A stretch of DNA of 64,000 nucleotides from Dokdonella sp. (GTDB lineage: Bacteria; Pseudomonadota; Gammaproteobacteria; Xanthomonadales; Rhodanobacteraceae), in the NCBI RefSeq assembly GCF_019634815.1, contig NZ_JAHCAP010000012.1:1-64000 (forward strand). The letters are read 5' to 3'. Below, piece by piece: positions 51,152-60,233 of this stretch (position 1 is the first letter of the stretch; every line of letters starts with the position of its first letter). The position numbers and the translations under genes are program-made. The notes under the pieces were generated by a model. The model worked only from the letters and a program-made list of their open reading frames with translations. It did no database searches and had not been told where the DNA came from.

Positions 51152-54100
51152 ATGGACAGTGCTGCTCGCTCGCGCGCGCACGGATGCGGTCGGCGCAACG
51201 ACCATATCCGGGCGCGCATGCTTGTTTTCGTCCTGCTCGCCTGCGCGCTGGCATGGCTCGCACTACCACGACTTGCATCGGCGCAAACCGTACCGCTCAT
51301 CGCATTGACCTCGCCGGAGAATGGAGCCACGTTCCACACGCACGACAACATCGTGCTGACGGCTTCCCTCACAGGCATATGCGCCAGCAACCTGGAATTC
51401 ATCGATTTCTTCGCCAACTCGAACTTGCTCGGGGAAGTCGGTCCCGGGGGACCGTATCAGGTCGTTTGGAACGACGTGCCGGCCGGAACCCACCAGCTCT
51501 GGGTGACCTGCACCTACTACATCCCCATTCCCCGCTACGCCATCACGGGCGATCCCTCCTACACCAGTGCGCCGATACAGGTCATCGTCCGTGACCCGGT
51601 GCCTCAGCTGGAGCTGGCGCCCGGCGCGCCCGCGCTCGTGTTCACGCCGGGCGTCAACCTGAGCCTGCCGATCGCCGTCACCGACGAGACGGGATCGATC
51701 ATGGCCGGCACACCGGTGACATGGCAGCTGGAAGAACTGGCGCCCACATCCGAAAAGTTCGCGTGCACGGGAGCAGACACGCCTGCATCGGGCTCCGGCA
51801 TCAGCGACCTGCAAGGCATAGTGAATATCGGATTCGTTCCGGGATGTTCGAGCGCCGACCGCCGCCTCATCGTCTCCGCGCCCGGTGCAGCCAGCCCCCT
51901 TAGCCTGGTCATTTCAGGGCCGGACAGCACCGCAAGCAGTGTGGTGATGATTCCGGACGTGACGTTGCTTGCCGTCGCACCCGCGCATTCGACCGACATC
52001 AGGTTTCGGGTCCGCACGTCGGACTACCTCCCCGTAGCCGGCGCGATCCTCGATTTCACCTTGTCGCCGAGCGCAGCGGGAACGGTCGTTGCAAGCGCGC
52101 AGACCGGTGACGAAGGCGAGGCGAACACCCAACTGGTGTTGTCCAACGCAACCAGCTTCGCGACGCTCAACGCGTGCCTGCGCAACCAGCCTACCGTCTG
52201 CCGGCGCGTGTCGTTGCAGAACTCACGCTGGGCCGCACAGTTGCTCAAACTGACATCACCGCTCGACGGCGCCACGTTTCACACCCACGATGACATCGAG
52301 CTATCAGTCGAGGTCGATCCGCAATCGGCGGCAACCATGACGGTCGACCTGCTCGCCAATGGCGATGTCATCGGCCGCATCCCACCCGGAGGGCCGTACC
52401 AGTTCACCTGGTCGGATGCGCCGGCAGGAAATCATGAAATCACTGCGCGCTCACGCATTTCCAATTACGGGTACGTATATTCCAACTCTGCACATGTCCG
52501 CGTGCGCGATCAGGTCACGCATCTGGAATTGGGTCCGAACGCACCTGCCCTGCAGTTCACGCCAGGCGTGGCATTGACTCTGCCGGTTGCGGTGATCGAT
52601 GAGACCGGCGCTCCGGTTGCTGGCGCTCCGATCGCCTGGCAGGTCGAGATTTCCGCGCCGCAGCCCCGCAAGGTGGATTGTGTTTCCGCAGACGCACCCG
52701 CGAGTGGGAGCAGCATCACCAACGCGCAAGGCATCGCGACCGTCAGCTTCGTGCCCGGATGCACGAGCGCCAATCGTCGTCTGGTCGTCAATTCGCCGCG
52801 CGCGCCCGCGCCGCTCGACTTGACCCTGCATGGACCCGATGACCGCGCAGGTTCAATCATCCTGACGCCTGCCACGGCCCTGCTCGTGCTGCAGCCAAAC
52901 ACTTCCACCCCGCTGACGTTCGCGGTGCGCGACGTGCAGGGTGCAGCGCTAGGCGGAGTCATGCTCGAGTTCGAACTCACCCCCACCGATGCTGGCTCGA
53001 TCGAAGCAAGAGTCCAGGTTGGCGATCTGGGCATGGCGACCGCCCACCTGAGCGTGACCGACGCCCTGATGAGTGCCACCTTGAAAGCCTGCGTGAACAA
53101 CCGGCCGGGCGTGTGCCTGTCGGTTCCGGTGCGTAACGCCAAACGCGCCATCGAGGAGCCGGCCACGGCAATGCTGGCACCGATGGTGCAGCAGGTGCTC
53201 GATGCGCCACGCACGCAATTCACCAACATCGGCAATCACCTGCGCGACCTGCGCAATGGTGGGCGCGGCCTGAGCAACGACGTGGTCGTGCAGACCGGCG
53301 ATGGGGCGATTTCCACCGACAAGAGGGCAGGCAGCGACCAGGAAACGCGGTTCAATGCCTTCGCCGCCGGCAGCATCGACCTGGGCAAGCGCGATTCCCG
53401 TCCCGGCACCCGCAACGGATTCGATGTCACCACGCGCGGCCTGACCCTGGGCGCCGATGTCAGGGCGACGCCGGGTCTGGTATTCGGAGCCGCGATTGGC
53501 GCCCTGCGCTCCAGTACCAATGCAGCTGGCGGCACCCGGCAGCATGCCCGCGGGTTGAGCGGATCGCTCTACGCGCAATGGCTGCCCGTCGAAAATGCCT
53601 ACGTCAATGCCGCACTCAACTTTGGCGGAACGGAATTCGATGTGCGCAGGCTCGCCTGCAACATCCAGCTGTGGACGCAGACTTCGGGCACCCAGCGCGC
53701 GTTGAGCATCGAGGCAGGCTACTCGTTCAATCGCAATGCGATGCGCTTCACGCCGTATCTTCGCTACGAGAACGTACGGGCGAAGCTCGATGCATTCACC
53801 GAGCACGGCGACTGCATCGATGCGCTGTCGATTGGAGGCACCTCATTGTCACGGTCCGCGCTCAATGCCGGCGTCAGCCTGGATCGGGCTTTCAGCACGC
53901 GCAGCGGCGTATGGATTCCCTCGTTGGCAGTGGAATACATGAACGAGAACCAGAAGGTCGATGCCATCTTTGCGCGCCTGCTCGCCGGCGGCCCGTCCAT
54001 TCCGATCCAACTGGCCAAGCCTGATCGTCGCTACGCGACCGCACGCCTGTCCTTGAGCTGGATGACGTCGATCAAGGCCCATCCGCTGTCGGCATTCTTC

Positions 54101-54175
54101 GGTTTCGACACCGACATTGGCCGCAGCGACTACGACAGCCGCACCTTCATGCTTGGCCTGCGCGTTCCCTTCTGA
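51152..54175 (+). CDS. Ig-repeat outer-membrane protein with autotransporter-like beta-barrel
   Basis: 1007 aa from the ATG at 51152 (AAAGGA upstream; an ATG at 51143 is also open). An extended n-region and a hydrophobic helix end at ASA. Two tandem modules of about 316 residues follow: each starts SPxxGATFHTHDxI and contains an Ig-like unit (GPYQxxW...PAG) and a second sandwich beginning LELxPxAPALxFTPGV. From about residue 745 the chain becomes a beta-barrel (GFDVTTRGLTLGADVRA... SYDS-type strands) ending in LGLRVPF, a terminal Phe typical of outer-membrane insertion. Likely a surface-exposed adhesin-like protein; substrate unknown. Confidence 0.8.
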   Translation: MDSAARSRAHGCGRRNDHIRARMLVFVLLACALAWLALPRLASAQTVPLIALTSPENGATFHTHDNIVLTASLTGICASNLEFIDFFANSNLLGEVGPGGPYQVVWNDVPAGTHQLWVTCTYYIPIPRYAITGDPSYTSAPIQVIVRDPVPQLELAPGAPALVFTPGVNLSLPIAVTDETGSIMAGTPVTWQLEELAPTSEKFACTGADTPASGSGISDLQGIVNIGFVPGCSSADRRLIVSAPGAASPLSLVISGPDSTASSVVMIPDVTLLAVAPAHSTDIRFRVRTSDYLPVAGAILDFTLSPSAAGTVVASAQTGDEGEANTQLVLSNATSFATLNACLRNQPTVCRRVSLQNSRWAAQLLKLTSPLDGATFHTHDDIELSVEVDPQSAATMTVDLLANGDVIGRIPPGGPYQFTWSDAPAGNHEITARSRISNYGYVYSNSAHVRVRDQVTHLELGPNAPALQFTPGVALTLPVAVIDETGAPVAGAPIAWQVEISAPQPRKVDCVSADAPASGSSITNAQGIATVSFVPGCTSANRRLVVNSPRAPAPLDLTLHGPDDRAGSIILTPATALLVLQPNTSTPLTFAVRDVQGAALGGVMLEFELTPTDAGSIEARVQVGDLGMATAHLSVTDALMSATLKACVNNRPGVCLSVPVRNAKRAIEEPATAMLAPMVQQVLDAPRTQFTNIGNHLRDLRNGGRGLSNDVVVQTGDGAISTDKRAGSDQETRFNAFAAGSIDLGKRDSRPGTRNGFDVTTRGLTLGADVRATPGLVFGAAIGALRSSTNAAGGTRQHARGLSGSLYAQWLPVENAYVNAALNFGGTEFDVRRLACNIQLWTQTSGTQRALSIEAGYSFNRNAMRFTPYLRYENVRAKLDAFTEHGDCIDALSIGGTSLSRSALNAGVSLDRAFSTRSGVWIPSLAVEYMNENQKVDAIFARLLAGGPSIPIQLAKPDRRYATARLSLSWMTSIKAHPLSAFFGFDTDIGRSDYDSRTFMLGLRVPF

Positions 54176-54185
54176 GTCCATCGCC

Positions 54186-56129
54186 ATGTCTGCATCACGT
54201 CTGCTTCTCGTTGCCACGCTGCTGCTCACCGGCGGCTGTGCCACCGCGCCGACCGGACGCATGGACAGCTTCGACATCGTCGATTGCGAGCTGCCCGGGG
54301 TCGTCTTGCACATAGGCACCGGTCTTGCGACCACGGGTCGCGCCCGCGCGATTCGCACCAGCGCCGACGATTGCGGCCTGCGCGGCGGCTACTACACCGA
54401 GCCCGATCGTGCCAATTACGAGACCGCATTGCGCGTGTGGCTGCCGCCTGCCGAAGACGGAGACGCGCAAGCCCAGTACAACGTCGGGCAGATCTACGAG
54501 AAGGGACTGGGTCGACCGAGCGATCCGCAGAAGGCCGCGCAGTGGTACCGGCGCGCGGCCGATTCGGGAAGTGCTGCGGCGATGACGGCGCTGGCGATGC
54601 TCTACGAACGCGGCCTGGCCAGTGGCGGCGATGCACACAGCGCGCTTGAGCTCTACCGCCGCGCCGCGCGACTCGAGCAGCCGCTGGCCTACGCCAGTGA
54701 CGTGGCCCAGCGTGACGACCAGATCAATGCCTTGCGCGAGGAACTGGGCCAGGCGCGTAGTCAGGCTCAAGCACAACGCGACAACGCGACCAGCCGGGAG
54801 CGCGCGCTGGAAGCGGAGATCTCCCGCCTGCGCAAGGATCTGCAGCGTGTGCGCAGCGAGTCCAATGCGCAGAAGACCGCCGCGGTCGAGCAGGCACTGC
54901 AAAAGACCCAGCAGGCGCTGGAGGCTGCGGGCACCCAACGCGCCCAGGCCGATCGCGCGCTGGAGAGCACGCAGGCAGCCGAACGCCTCGCACGCACTGC
55001 CGTGCCGGCAAACGCCGCAGATGCCCCGCAAATCGAGTTGATCGAGCCCGCGTTCACGCCGGTGCGCGGCCTCATCGCCGTGCGCGTGCCAGCCAACACG
55101 ACACGACAGCGCATCCGCGTTCGCGTGAAGGCGGGCCTTGCACTCAATGAAGTCCGCATCGGAACCCGTGTGGTCAAGGCGGACGACAAGGGCGAATTTG
55201 CGCTCGAAGTGCCGTTTGCAGACCGCGCGCTACCGGTGGAAATCACCGCCTCGGATGTCGCCAACCACAAGGCGGTGCTGCCGCTGCTGCTGGTGGCGGA
55301 GAATCAGGCGCCGGCAAGCCGCACCGCTGCCGCGCCGCAGGCACCCAGGCGCTACTTTGCCCTCGTCATCGGCAATTCGCGCTATGCCAGCTGGGCACCG
55401 CTGGCCACACCACAGCATGACGCCGAAAGCGTCGCCAACCTGCTGCGCGAGAGCTTCGGCTTCCAGACCACCCTCCTGCTCGATGCCACGCGCGCGCAAA
55501 CCTTCCGCAAGCTGGCCGAATTGCGCAAGAGTCTCACCGAGAACGACGATCTGCTCGTCTACTACTCCGGGCACGGCAGTTGGGATGCTGGCAACCTGCA
55601 GGGTTATTGGGTGCCGGTGGATGGTGACAAGGATTCGGTAGCCAATTTCATTTCATCAGCCGATGTGACCGACCAGATCGGCGTGATGCGTGCACGGCAG
55701 ATCCTCATCGTCGCCGATTCCTGCTACTCGGGCGTGTTCGTGCAATCGGTTGCCGATGAAGCGGCCGCCGACACCTTCGACGCGCAGATGCAGCGGTCAC
55801 AGATCCCGAGCCGCAAGGTCATGAGTTCGGGCAACATCCGCGAGGTCATGGACGGCGGCCGTGGCAACCATTCGGTATTCGCCAACGAATTCATCGACGG
55901 ACTCAAGCGGCACCAGAGCGCACCATTCGAGGCGCGCACGCTGTACCAGGAGATCGCGCCCAAGGTGCGCACTGCCGCCGACGGCTATGGCGAACAGCAG
56001 GAGCCGCAATACGGACAGATGCGCTTCGCCGGCCACGTCGGCGGCGATTTCCTGTTCGTGCCGCGCACGGGCAAGGATCTGGTTTCGCTGATGCCCGAGC
56101 TGGAACTCATTCTGGGCAGCGGCATCTAA
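54186..56129 (+). CDS. Caspase-like (C14) lipoprotein with Sel1 repeats
   Basis: 647 aa. Lipobox LLTGGC with Cys18; two Sel1-like repeats at about 93-162; a coiled coil (about 175-272); an Ig-like or beta-sandwich unit (about 282-372); then a caspase/metacaspase-fold protease domain from about 388 (RRYFALVIGNSRYASW). The catalytic dyad is His463 in YYSGHGSW and Cys513 in VADSCYSG. It would sit in the envelope facing the periplasm or outer membrane, unusual for caspase homologues, which are mostly cytosolic. It closes the operon 10 bp after the beta-barrel gene. Substrates unknown. Confidence 0.85.
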   Translation: MSASRLLLVATLLLTGGCATAPTGRMDSFDIVDCELPGVVLHIGTGLATTGRARAIRTSADDCGLRGGYYTEPDRANYETALRVWLPPAEDGDAQAQYNVGQIYEKGLGRPSDPQKAAQWYRRAADSGSAAAMTALAMLYERGLASGGDAHSALELYRRAARLEQPLAYASDVAQRDDQINALREELGQARSQAQAQRDNATSRERALEAEISRLRKDLQRVRSESNAQKTAAVEQALQKTQQALEAAGTQRAQADRALESTQAAERLARTAVPANAADAPQIELIEPAFTPVRGLIAVRVPANTTRQRIRVRVKAGLALNEVRIGTRVVKADDKGEFALEVPFADRALPVEITASDVANHKAVLPLLLVAENQAPASRTAAAPQAPRRYFALVIGNSRYASWAPLATPQHDAESVANLLRESFGFQTTLLLDATRAQTFRKLAELRKSLTENDDLLVYYSGHGSWDAGNLQGYWVPVDGDKDSVANFISSADVTDQIGVMRARQILIVADSCYSGVFVQSVADEAAADTFDAQMQRSQIPSRKVMSSGNIREVMDGGRGNHSVFANEFIDGLKRHQSAPFEARTLYQEIAPKVRTAADGYGEQQEPQYGQMRFAGHVGGDFLFVPRTGKDLVSLMPELELILGSGI

Positions 56130-56156
56130 GCCGCCTGGTTTGGCGTCCGCGCAGCG

Positions 56157-56191
56157 GGCGCGGGCGCCATGTCGGCGCAGCCGCCCGCGCC
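56157..56191. terminator. Bidirectional hairpin between caspase gene and maeB
   Basis: GGCGCGGGCG (56157-56166) and CGCCCGCGCC (56182-56191) with a 15-nt loop, in the 91-bp convergent gap. No T-run. Confidence 0.55.
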
Positions 56192-56220
56192 GGCAAGCGC
56201 CGCTTCCGGCCACCCGTTCC

Positions 56221-58539
56221 TCAGTCGCTGCCCAGGCCGGGCAAGGGCATCTGCTCGCTGGCAGCGCGGATCTGCGCTTCGACGCTGGCGATCGCGGTCA
56301 TGTTGTATACGCGTCGCACGGTCGCCGCGGGCGTGAGCACGTGGGCGGGTTTGGACAGGCCCATGAGAATCGGGCCGAGCACCACGCCATCGGTCATCAC
56401 CCGCGTCATGTTGAAGGCGATGTTGGCCGCATCCATGGTCGGACACACGAACACGTTGGCGACGCCACTCAGGCGCGAATTGGGGAACAGTCGCTCGCGA
56501 ATCTCCGGATTGAGCGCCGTGTCGGCATGCATCTCGCCCTCGACCTCGACGCCCTTGGGCAGGCGCTCACGCAGCAGCTCGACCACCCGCCGCATCTTGT
56601 GCGCGCTGGCATCATCGTGGCTGCCGAAATTCGAATGCGACAGGATCGCGACCTTGGGCGTGATGCCGAACAACTTGAGCCGCAGCACCGCCTGCGCGGC
56701 TGCCTCAGCCAAGCGGTCGGCATCGGGCTCCACCGCGACATGAGTGTCGAGGAAGAAGAATACGCCGCGATCATTGAACACCGCGCTCATCGCCGACAGC
56801 GACTGCACACCCGGCTGCATCGGAATCACGCCGCGCAGATAAGCGAGTTTCTTGTGATAGCGGCCAACGACGCCGCAGATCATCGCATCCGCCTCGCCCC
56901 GGCGCAGCATCAGCGCGGCGATGATCGTCGCGCGCGAGCGCACCACCTGCTTGGCACTGTCGGGCGTGACCCCGTTGCGCTGCATGAGCTCGTGGTAGAG
57001 CGTCCAGTAGTCCTTGAAGCGCGGATCGTTCTCGATGTTGCACAACTCGAAATCGACGCCCGGCTTGAGGCGCAGGTTGAGCCGTTCGATGCGCGATTCG
57101 ATCACCGACGGTCGCCCGACCAGGATCGGCAGTGCCAGCTTCTCGTCCACCACGTGCTGCACCGCACGCAGCACCACTTCCTCCTCACCCTCGGCATAGA
57201 CGACGCGCTGCGGGTTGGCCTTGGCGCGTTCGAACACCGGCTTCATCAGCTGGGTGGTGCGGAACACGAAGGCGCTGAGTTTTTCCTTGTAGGCGGAAAG
57301 GTCATCGATCGGCCGTGTCGCCACGCCCGACTCCATCGCCGCTCGCGCAACCGCCGGCGCCAGATCGACGATCAGGCGCGGATCGAACGGCTTGGGGATG
57401 ATGTAATCGGGCCCGAACGACAGGCTCTGTCCACCATAGGCACGTGCCGCGACATCGGTCATTTCACGCCGCGCAAGCTTGGCAATCGCCTGCACGCAGG
57501 CGACCTTCATCGCCTCGTTGATCGTGGTCGCACCGACATCGAGCGCACCCCGAAAGATGTAGGGAAAGCACAGCGCGTTGTTGACCTGGTTGGGAAAATC
57601 CGAGCGCCCGGTGGCGATGATCGCATCGGCGCGCACCGCGCGCGCCTCATCGGGCAGGATCTCGGGCGTGGGATTGGCCAGTGCGAGAATGATCGGTCGC
57701 TGCGCCATGCGCGCGACCATCGCCGGCTTGAGCACCCCTGGCGCCGACAAACCGAGGAAGACGTCGGCCCCTTCGATGATCTCGTCGAGCACGCGCGCGT
57801 CCGTCGCACGCGCATAGCGGCACTTGTTCGCGTCCATCTCCTCCTTGCGCCCCTGCCAGACCACACCGAGGCGATCGGCAACCCAGATGTTTTCCATCTT
57901 CGCGCCCAGACTCACCAGCATGTCCAGGCAGGCAATGCCCGCGGCGCCGGCACCGGTGGAGACAAGCTTGATGTCCTCGATTTTCTTGCCGGCGATGTGC
58001 AGCGCATTGACGATCGCGGCGCCGACGATGATCGCGGTGCCGTGCTGATCGTCGTGGAACACCGGGATGTTCATCCGCTCGCGCAGCTTGCGTTCGACCT
58101 CGAAGCACTCCGGCGCCTTGATGTCCTCGAGGTTGATCCCGCCGAAACTCGGTTCGAGACTGGCGATGATGTCGACCAGTTTGTCGGGATCATTTTCGGC
58201 AACTTCCAGATCGAACACGTCGATGCCGGCGAACTTCTGGAACAGCACGCCCTTGCCTTCCATCACCGGCTTGGCCGCGAGCGGGCCGATGTTGCCCAAG
58301 CCCAGCACCGCGGTGCCGTTGGTGATCACCGCCACCAGATTGCTGCGTGCGGTGAGCGTGGCGACTTCACCCGGATCGCGGACGATTTCCTCGCACGCTG
58401 CCGCGACCCCGGGCGAATACGCCAGCGAGAGCTCTCGCGCCGTGACGACCGGCTTGGTTGCGGAAACCTTGATCTTTCCGCAAGGCGCCTTGCGGTGGTA
58501 GGCAAGCGCGGCTTGCTTGAGTTCTTCCAGGGTGGGCAT
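56221..58539 (-). CDS. maeB: NADP-dependent malic enzyme with PTA-like domain
   Basis: 772 aa. Oxidatively decarboxylates malate to pyruvate, giving NADPH. N-terminal malic enzyme domain ([43 protein letters not shown]) and a C-terminal phosphotransacetylase-like domain (from about residue 440) that binds acetyl-CoA and regulates activity but is not catalytic in this family. Length usual. Start ATG at 58539 ([12 protein letters not shown]). Confidence 0.95.
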   Translation of the reverse strand: MPTLEELKQAALAYHRKAPCGKIKVSATKPVVTARELSLAYSPGVAAACEEIVRDPGEVATLTARSNLVAVITNGTAVLGLGNIGPLAAKPVMEGKGVLFQKFAGIDVFDLEVAENDPDKLVDIIASLEPSFGGINLEDIKAPECFEVERKLRERMNIPVFHDDQHGTAIIVGAAIVNALHIAGKKIEDIKLVSTGAGAAGIACLDMLVSLGAKMENIWVADRLGVVWQGRKEEMDANKCRYARATDARVLDEIIEGADVFLGLSAPGVLKPAMVARMAQRPIILALANPTPEILPDEARAVRADAIIATGRSDFPNQVNNALCFPYIFRGALDVGATTINEAMKVACVQAIAKLARREMTDVAARAYGGQSLSFGPDYIIPKPFDPRLIVDLAPAVARAAMESGVATRPIDDLSAYKEKLSAFVFRTTQLMKPVFERAKANPQRVVYAEGEEEVVLRAVQHVVDEKLALPILVGRPSVIESRIERLNLRLKPGVDFELCNIENDPRFKDYWTLYHELMQRNGVTPDSAKQVVRSRATIIAALMLRRGEADAMICGVVGRYHKKLAYLRGVIPMQPGVQSLSAMSAVFNDRGVFFFLDTHVAVEPDADRLAEAAAQAVLRLKLFGITPKVAILSHSNFGSHDDASAHKMRRVVELLRERLPKGVEVEGEMHADTALNPEIRERLFPNSRLSGVANVFVCPTMDAANIAFNMTRVMTDGVVLGPILMGLSKPAHVLTPAATVRRVYNMTAIASVEAQIRAASEQMPLPGLGSD

Positions 58540-58643
58540 GGGCTTCGTGACAGGAGTTGGGTGCACGCGCGATGCGGCGGTACGATTCCACCAGCCGCGC
58601 GCCGCGCAACTATACAACCGCGCGCCCGTCCGCGGAGCCAGCC

Positions 58644-58832
58644 TCAGCCCTTGCGCATCGCCCTGGTTTGCGTCGCCTTCATCCGGGCCAAGCGCTCCGC
58701 GCGAGGCCGCCAGCTGAACTTGATGCGAGCGTGTTCAAGAGGGTGCAAGGTCAACCCGAACGGCGCCGCGCCAGCGGCACCGAAATTCGCCGAGGCCTCG
58801 AACAACTCCCTCGCCGTGAGCCAGGCGCTCAC
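58644..58832 (-). CDS. Small basic ORF coupled to the M20 gene, unknown
   Basis: 62 codons from a GTG at 58832 that overlaps the M20 stop (GTGA). Sequence runs SAWLTARELFEASANFG and ends in a basic tail (RMKATQTRAMRKG). No shadowing gene occupies the other frames, which favours a real coding sequence; no domain is recognised. Low-complexity GC bias cannot be excluded. Confidence 0.4.
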   Translation of the reverse strand: MSAWLTARELFEASANFGAAGAAPFGLTLHPLEHARIKFSWRPRAERLARMKATQTRAMRKG

Positions 58833-60148
58833 GGCGTGGCGTGCAGGTAATCCAGCGCCACCTGCAGCATGCCCGCACCGCCAACCGCGAGTGCGCCCTC
58901 GTCGAGATGGAAGCGTGGCGAGTGGTTGCTCGGCGCGGTCGCCGGGTCTTCGCCCTGCGGCGTGGCACCGACGAAGAAATACACGCTCGGCACCTCGATC
59001 GCCGCACCGAAATGCGGGAAATCCTCGGATGCGGTCCAGCGCCGCGCTTCCTGCACGTGCTCCTTGCCGAGCGCGGTTTCCAGACTCGCGCGCACGCGCG
59101 CGGTCAGCGCCGGATCGTTGTAGTTGACCGGATTGCTGGAATCGGCCCCCAGCGGCACCTGTGCCTCGACCGTGGCGCCATGCGCGGCAGCGACATGCTC
59201 GGCGATGTTGCGCAGACCATCGAGCGCCTGTTTGCGCATGCCCTCGTCGAAGGCGCGCACGGTGCCCTGCAATTCGACCGTGTCGGGCACGATGTTGAAG
59301 CGCGCGCCGCCATCGAAGATGCCGAAGGTGACGACCGCGGGTTCCTTGTTGATGTCGAGCTTGCGGCTGACGATGGTCTGCGCCGCCGTGACGATCTCGG
59401 CCGCGGTGACGATCGGATCAATGCCGGCCCACGGCGTCGCGCCATGACTCTGCTTGCCGTGGACGACGATGCGGAAGGTGTCGGAACTGGCCATTGCGCC
59501 ACCCGGTCGCAGCGCCACCGTGCCTTCGGGCAAGGCGCTGACCACATGCATGCCGAGGATCGCGTCGGGTTTGAAGTCCTTGAACACGCCTTCCTTGACC
59601 ATCAGCGGTGCGCCGCCCTCCTCGCCGCGCGGCGCGCCTTCCTCGGCCGGCTGAAAGATGAACATCACCTGCCCGCTCCAGTTCTTGCGCTGCTCGGCGA
59701 GCACCTTGGCCACGCCCAGCGTCATCGCCATGTGCGCATCGTGGCCGCAGGCATGCATCACGCCGACCGTCTTGCCCAGATACTCGCCCTTGGCCTTCGA
59801 GGCGAACGGCAGATCCACTTCCTCGGTCACCGGCAGCGCGTCCATGTCGGCGCGAATCGCGAGCTTCGGTCCCGGCTTGCCGCTGTCGAGCACGCCGACC
59901 ACGCCGGTATGTGCGATGCCGGTGCGCACGCGATAGCCGAACTTCTTGAGCTGCGCCGCGACGATCCTCGAAGTGCGTACTTCGCGATTGGAGAGCTCGG
60001 GATGCTGATGGAAATCGCGGCGCCACGCGATCATCTGCTTCTGCATCGACGCCATTTCCCCCTGCGCAGTGCTTGCCTGTTCGGCGGCGACCACAGGGCA
60101 CGCCGCGAGCGCGGCAAGGAGAGCGAGGACGAAAGGAGACTTGGACAT
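58829..60148 (-). CDS. Exported M20-family amidohydrolase
   Basis: 439 aa. Signal peptide (LALLAALAACPVVAAEQ), then an M20D-type amidohydrolase like IAA-amino-acid hydrolases and N-acyl-amino-acid hydrolases. Metal-site motifs ADMDALPV, HACGHDAHMAM and FQPAEEG are present, and a dimerisation domain (HGKQSHGATPWAGIDP) lies inside. Periplasmic hydrolysis of N-acylated amino acids or peptides is likely; substrate unknown. GGGAG 8 bp before the ATG at 60148. Confidence 0.88.
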   Translation of the reverse strand: MSKSPFVLALLAALAACPVVAAEQASTAQGEMASMQKQMIAWRRDFHQHPELSNREVRTSRIVAAQLKKFGYRVRTGIAHTGVVGVLDSGKPGPKLAIRADMDALPVTEEVDLPFASKAKGEYLGKTVGVMHACGHDAHMAMTLGVAKVLAEQRKNWSGQVMFIFQPAEEGAPRGEEGGAPLMVKEGVFKDFKPDAILGMHVVSALPEGTVALRPGGAMASSDTFRIVVHGKQSHGATPWAGIDPIVTAAEIVTAAQTIVSRKLDINKEPAVVTFGIFDGGARFNIVPDTVELQGTVRAFDEGMRKQALDGLRNIAEHVAAAHGATVEAQVPLGADSSNPVNYNDPALTARVRASLETALGKEHVQEARRWTASEDFPHFGAAIEVPSVYFFVGATPQGEDPATAPSNHSPRFHLDEGALAVGGAGMLQVALDYLHATP

Positions 60149-60233
60149 GATCGACTCCCGGCAAGGCAAGGTGGTGGAAATCCGCAGCGCGCGTCCGCGT
60201 CCATGCGCGCGCATCTGCGTGCGGCGTGACAGT

